48,043 bases of DNA from Verrucomicrobiales bacterium (lineage in GTDB: Bacteria; Verrucomicrobiota; Verrucomicrobiia; Verrucomicrobiales; DEV007). Positions within the stretch are counted from its first letter, which is position 1, and each line of letters begins with the position of its first letter. Under the pieces are notes generated by a model, which saw nothing but the letters and a program-made list of their open reading frames with translations, was not told the origin of the DNA and did not search any database. Positions 45,027 through 48,043 of this stretch are shown piece by piece. The stretch is taken from positions 1 to 48,043 of the forward strand of contig JARGNI010000044.1 of NCBI GenBank assembly GCA_029213195.1, written 5' to 3'. Position numbers and translations under genes: made by a program.

Positions 45027-47378
45027 ATGAATCACGATACCTTCATCGTCGGCGCCATCGTGATCGCCGCCGTGATTCTCTTTGTCACCGAGTGGCTCCG
45101 TGCCGATACCGTAGCCCTCCTCGTGATGCTGGCACTCACCCTGGCCGGGGTACTCACCGGCGACCAGGTCATCGCGGGATTCAGCAACGAGGCCGTCATC
45201 ACGATTGCCTCGGTGCTTGTTCTCAGTGGTGGACTGATGAGAACCGGGGTCGCGCATTTCATAGGGGAACGAGTTCTCGCAGCTGCGGGAGCCAGTGCCG
45301 GAAAGCTCACCGTCGTCATGATGCTCACCGTGGGATTGCTCTCCGGAATCATGAACGACATCGGGATCACTGCCCTGATGCTCCCGGTGGTGCTGGAGAT
45401 GTCACGCAAGATCTCGGTGTCGCCGTCCAAACTGCTCATGCCCCTGGCCTTCGGCTCTCTTCTCGGCGGGATGACCACCTTGATCGGCACGGCTCCCAAC
45501 ATTCTCGTCAATGGAGCGCTCGAAGATGCCGGTCACAAACCCTTCTCGATGTTCTCGTTTTCCCCGATTGGCCTCACCGCCCTTGGGGCCGGGGTCCTCT
45601 ACATGTGCCTGTTCGGCCGCCGGCTCCTCCCCGACCGAGATCTCAAAGCGGAGTCTGCGCCCGAGCTCGAGTCGCTTTACGACCTCGGTTCCATGATTGG
45701 GTCGTTGACTCTTCCACCCGACTCGGCTCTCATTGGCCGGACCCTGAAGTCGACCCGGCTCGGACACGCACTCGGTCTGCATGTGATCGCCGTGCGCCGG
45801 GATGGGCAGTTAAACCTCGCTCCCGGCTCCGCCTTCGAGCTGCAAACGGGTGACGAACTGATCGTGGAAGGAATGCTGGAGCGATTCACCACGCTCCGAG
45901 CCTGGCCTCATCTTCGTCTCCAATCCGTGGAGGAAACTCTGAAGAGCCTTGAGGAAACGCCACTGGAGATAGCCGAATTGGAGATCGGACCGGATTCTCC
46001 CCTGATCGGGAAGACCCTCAGGAAAGCCAGGCTCCGGCGGTCCTACCAGGTTCACGCGCTGGCGTTGGCAAGAGGCGAGCAGATCACTCGTATCTTTCTC
46101 CGCGGCACCACCTTCGAAGCGGGAGATCGGTTGCTCGTCGCGGTGGAACGGGAACACCTCACCGAACTGGAATCAGGCCCCGCCTTCTCGCAGGTGCAAT
46201 CGTTGACCGACTCTACGCTCGCGGAGCGCTATCATCTCGATCAGGGAATCCAGAGCGTTACGATTACCTCCGAATCCCTGCTTGCAGGACAGCTGCTCGC
46301 TGAAACCCAGGTCGCAGACACCTTCGGCCTGACCATCGTAGGAATCTTGCGCAACGGAGAACATCATGTCGCTCCCGCCCCCCGGGAAAAGTTGGAAGCT
46401 GGAGATGTCCTTCTGCTCCGGGGCCTGCAGGAAGACTTTGCCATCCTCGAAGCCCTCCAGGAGCTGAGCCTCAGCGAACTGGAACTCCATCAACTCTCTG
46501 AATTGGAGTCGGATGAAGTCGGTCTGACGGAAGCCTCTCTTTCTCCACGCACCACCTTTGGAGGAAAGTCGGTCGAAGAACTGAAGTTCCGAGAGAAATA
46601 CGGCGTTTCCATCCTCGCGGTCTGGAGAAACGGAAAGATCTATCGAAGTGAGATCGCAGGAATGGAACTGCTCCCGGGTGATGCCTTCCTTCTCTACGGA
46701 AGCCGCCAGAAACTGGCGCTCCTCGCCGATCACCCGGACTTTCTCGTCTTTGCAAACGGGCAACAGCGAACCGTCCGAAACAAGAAGGCCCCGGTCAGTG
46801 CCCTCATCATGGCAGGAGTTCTCACGGCGGTCATTTCCGGATGGCTTCCCATCTTCATTGCCGCACCGACAGGAGCCCTCCTTATGGTTTTGACAGGATG
46901 CCTGAAGATGGACGAGGCCTATCGCTCGATCGAACTGAAAGCAATCCTCCTCATCGCGGGAATGCTCAGTCTCGGCCTCGCGATGCAGGAGTCGGGAACC
47001 GCCATGTGGCTGGCCGAATCGGTTCTCGGGAGACTGACCAATTTTGGTCCCCTTGCCGTCGTCGCCGGACTCTTCCTCATCACCGCCCTGTCGGCCCAGG
47101 TGATGCCGACCGCCGCCGTGGCTGTTCTCATGGCTCCCATTGCCTTGAGCATCGCCTCCGCCGAATCTCTCTCGCCCCATGCCCTCATGATGACGGTGGC
47201 GATCGCGAGTTCATGCGCCTTCATGAGCCCGGTCGGTCACCCAGTAAACCTTCTCGTGATGGGATTCGGAGGCTATCGCTTCGTCGACTTCATCAAGATC
47301 GGGTTCCCTCTCGTGCTGATCGTGATGGCCATCGTGCTGCTACTCCTGCCAGTCTTCTTTCCGCTCCAGCTTCCCTAG
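45027..47378 (+). CDS. SLC13-type (DASS) anion permease with four RCK_C domains
   Basis: The 783-residue membrane protein has transport helices at both ends (about residues 1-210 and 585-783), with GIMNDIGITALMLPV and LIGTAPNILVNG in the first half and SAQVMPTAAVAVLM in the second. Between them are four RCK_C (TrkA_C) domains (about 215-560), each with the pattern L-x-G-K/R-T-L followed by GD-x-L/F. Members of this group carry sulfate, dicarboxylates or other anions with Na+. Sulfate would suit a sulfatase-rich genome, but that is inference. The ATG at 45027 is chosen because it starts the first helix; an in-frame start at 44883 adds 48 residues with no membrane character. Confidence 0.88.
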   Translation: MNHDTFIVGAIVIAAVILFVTEWLRADTVALLVMLALTLAGVLTGDQVIAGFSNEAVITIASVLVLSGGLMRTGVAHFIGERVLAAAGASAGKLTVVMMLTVGLLSGIMNDIGITALMLPVVLEMSRKISVSPSKLLMPLAFGSLLGGMTTLIGTAPNILVNGALEDAGHKPFSMFSFSPIGLTALGAGVLYMCLFGRRLLPDRDLKAESAPELESLYDLGSMIGSLTLPPDSALIGRTLKSTRLGHALGLHVIAVRRDGQLNLAPGSAFELQTGDELIVEGMLERFTTLRAWPHLRLQSVEETLKSLEETPLEIAELEIGPDSPLIGKTLRKARLRRSYQVHALALARGEQITRIFLRGTTFEAGDRLLVAVEREHLTELESGPAFSQVQSLTDSTLAERYHLDQGIQSVTITSESLLAGQLLAETQVADTFGLTIVGILRNGEHHVAPAPREKLEAGDVLLLRGLQEDFAILEALQELSLSELELHQLSELESDEVGLTEASLSPRTTFGGKSVEELKFREKYGVSILAVWRNGKIYRSEIAGMELLPGDAFLLYGSRQKLALLADHPDFLVFANGQQRTVRNKKAPVSALIMAGVLTAVISGWLPIFIAAPTGALLMVLTGCLKMDEAYRSIELKAILLIAGMLSLGLAMQESGTAMWLAESVLGRLTNFGPLAVVAGLFLITALSAQVMPTAAVAVLMAPIALSIASAESLSPHALMMTVAIASSCAFMSPVGHPVNLLVMGFGGYRFVDFIKIGFPLVLIVMAIVLLLLPVFFPLQLP

Positions 47379-47445
47379 CGGTCAAAATCTTGCCCACTCT
47401 CGAGCTTCCTTGGCCCGGTCGGCTTCCCAGTTTTTTCCACTTCCT

Positions 47446-47853
47446 TCATGCCGCTGCGGCCTCGGCTTTCGTGGATTGACTCGAAAGCACCCGCCAAGTC
47501 CAGACGAAGAGAACGATGAAAATAAGGTCCGCAAAGAAGAAAGGCTTCCAGATGCTCGGCACGCCGGACGAGACCCAATGAAACAAAACCACGCCACAAT
47601 ACGAAATCTTCAGGAGGATTCCGAAGGGAATCAGATTGCGATTCGCGACCGGATTTCGGGCGATCGAGAAAAAGAGGATGGCGAAAACCAGCAGCAGGGC
47701 AGCGGGGAAATGGATGTACCCCAGGTGATTCGGCGCTTCCAATTCCAGCCAGGCAAAGACCTGCGTGGGAGCGAAGAGAAAAGCGAGACCCAGCACTCCA
47801 TCGTAGAGCGCGGCAATGAGGTAGAAGAAACGGATCGTCGAATTTGATTTCAT
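47446..47853 (-). CDS. Small four-helix membrane protein, function unknown
   Basis: The 135-residue product has four hydrophobic helices (about residues 10-30, 48-66, 77-96, 105-122) and a short polar, Ala-rich C terminus. There is no signal peptide in the usual sense and no motif I recognise. It converges on the SLC13 permease gene. The 190 bp beyond its start (47854-48043) hold no recognisable gene before the window ends. Confidence 0.65.
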   Translation of the reverse strand: MKSNSTIRFFYLIAALYDGVLGLAFLFAPTQVFAWLELEAPNHLGYIHFPAALLLVFAILFFSIARNPVANRNLIPFGILLKISYCGVVLFHWVSSGVPSIWKPFFFADLIFIVLFVWTWRVLSSQSTKAEAAAA

Positions 47854-48043
47854 GGGGATTACCTTGGAGGATTTCAGAGATCCTCTCCCACCCAGGAAAA
47901 ATTCGAAGCTGCAAGAAAGCTCTCTCGCCCTGAAGATTAGAAAGTTATGGATTCTCCGTCAATTCCAAAGCTCGCAAGGTAGAACCCCACGAATTGAGCC
48001 AAAATAAATGACACCCGAGCCGAAAAGCTGAGAGAAGGCTTGA

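Noticed and set aside
1-48043. CRISPR arrays, tRNA and rRNA genes, prophage genes.
   Set aside because: No regularly spaced repeats, cloverleaf-like intergenic sequence or phage structural genes were seen. The HTH protein labelled CII-like stands alone without phage genes.

Overview
The window looks like a chromosome segment from a marine, polysaccharide-degrading bacterium of the Planctomycetota-Verrucomicrobiota (PVC) group, most likely Verrucomicrobiota. The evidence is indirect: several secreted S1 sulfatases, an AraC regulator with a LacI-like sensor domain beside xylan genes, membrane Ser/Thr kinase and phosphoesterase receptors with lectin-like or LamG-like outer domains, a CxxCH protein, a DUF4126 protein, and very few Shine-Dalgarno sequences. 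There is no rRNA or tRNA gene here to settle the taxonomy.

Region 1 (about 46-14980) is a carbohydrate-utilisation locus. It encodes a secreted nucleoside-hydrolase-like protein, a secreted sulfatase, a divergent XylR-type AraC regulator, a GH43 beta-xylosidase, an XylE-like sugar/H+ symporter overlapping it by 4 bp, a secreted 2064-residue protein and a secreted alpha/beta-hydrolase esterase. The 2064-residue protein joins four enzymes in one uninterrupted reading frame: a GH26 domain (resembling marine beta-1,3-xylanases), a GH3 beta-glycosidase with a FnIII-like domain, an S1 sulfatase and a GH30 domain. The simplest reading is a system that de-esterifies, desulfates, cuts and imports a sulfated, probably mixed-linkage, xylan such as that of red algae. 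A 15-bp direct repeat with a 21-bp period between the regulator and GH43 is a good candidate operator.

The locus lies between two identical 72-bp direct repeats (46-117 and 14909-14980). An IS91-family transposase follows the second repeat, so the locus may be a mobile island.

Region 2 (16873-25496) holds a three-gene operon: a YqiJ-like membrane protein, a flotillin/SPFH protein and a 1704-residue coiled-coil AAA+ ATPase. A small HTH regulator gene is divergent to it. This looks like a membrane-associated stress or surveillance module whose role is not established.

Region 3 (25511-35194) mixes housekeeping genes (alr, recF, lysA) with accessory genes: another sulfatase, a CxxCH protein, a DUF4126 membrane protein and a sialate-O-acetylesterase-like SGNH esterase.

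Region 4 (35400-47853) is rich in membrane and envelope proteins. It has a receptor Ser/Thr kinase with two C-type-lectin-like domains, a protease-pseudoprotease with two PDZ domains, a metallophosphoesterase joined through one membrane helix to two LamG-like domains, an SLC13-type permease with four RCK_C domains and a small membrane protein. No CRISPR array, rRNA or tRNA was seen.
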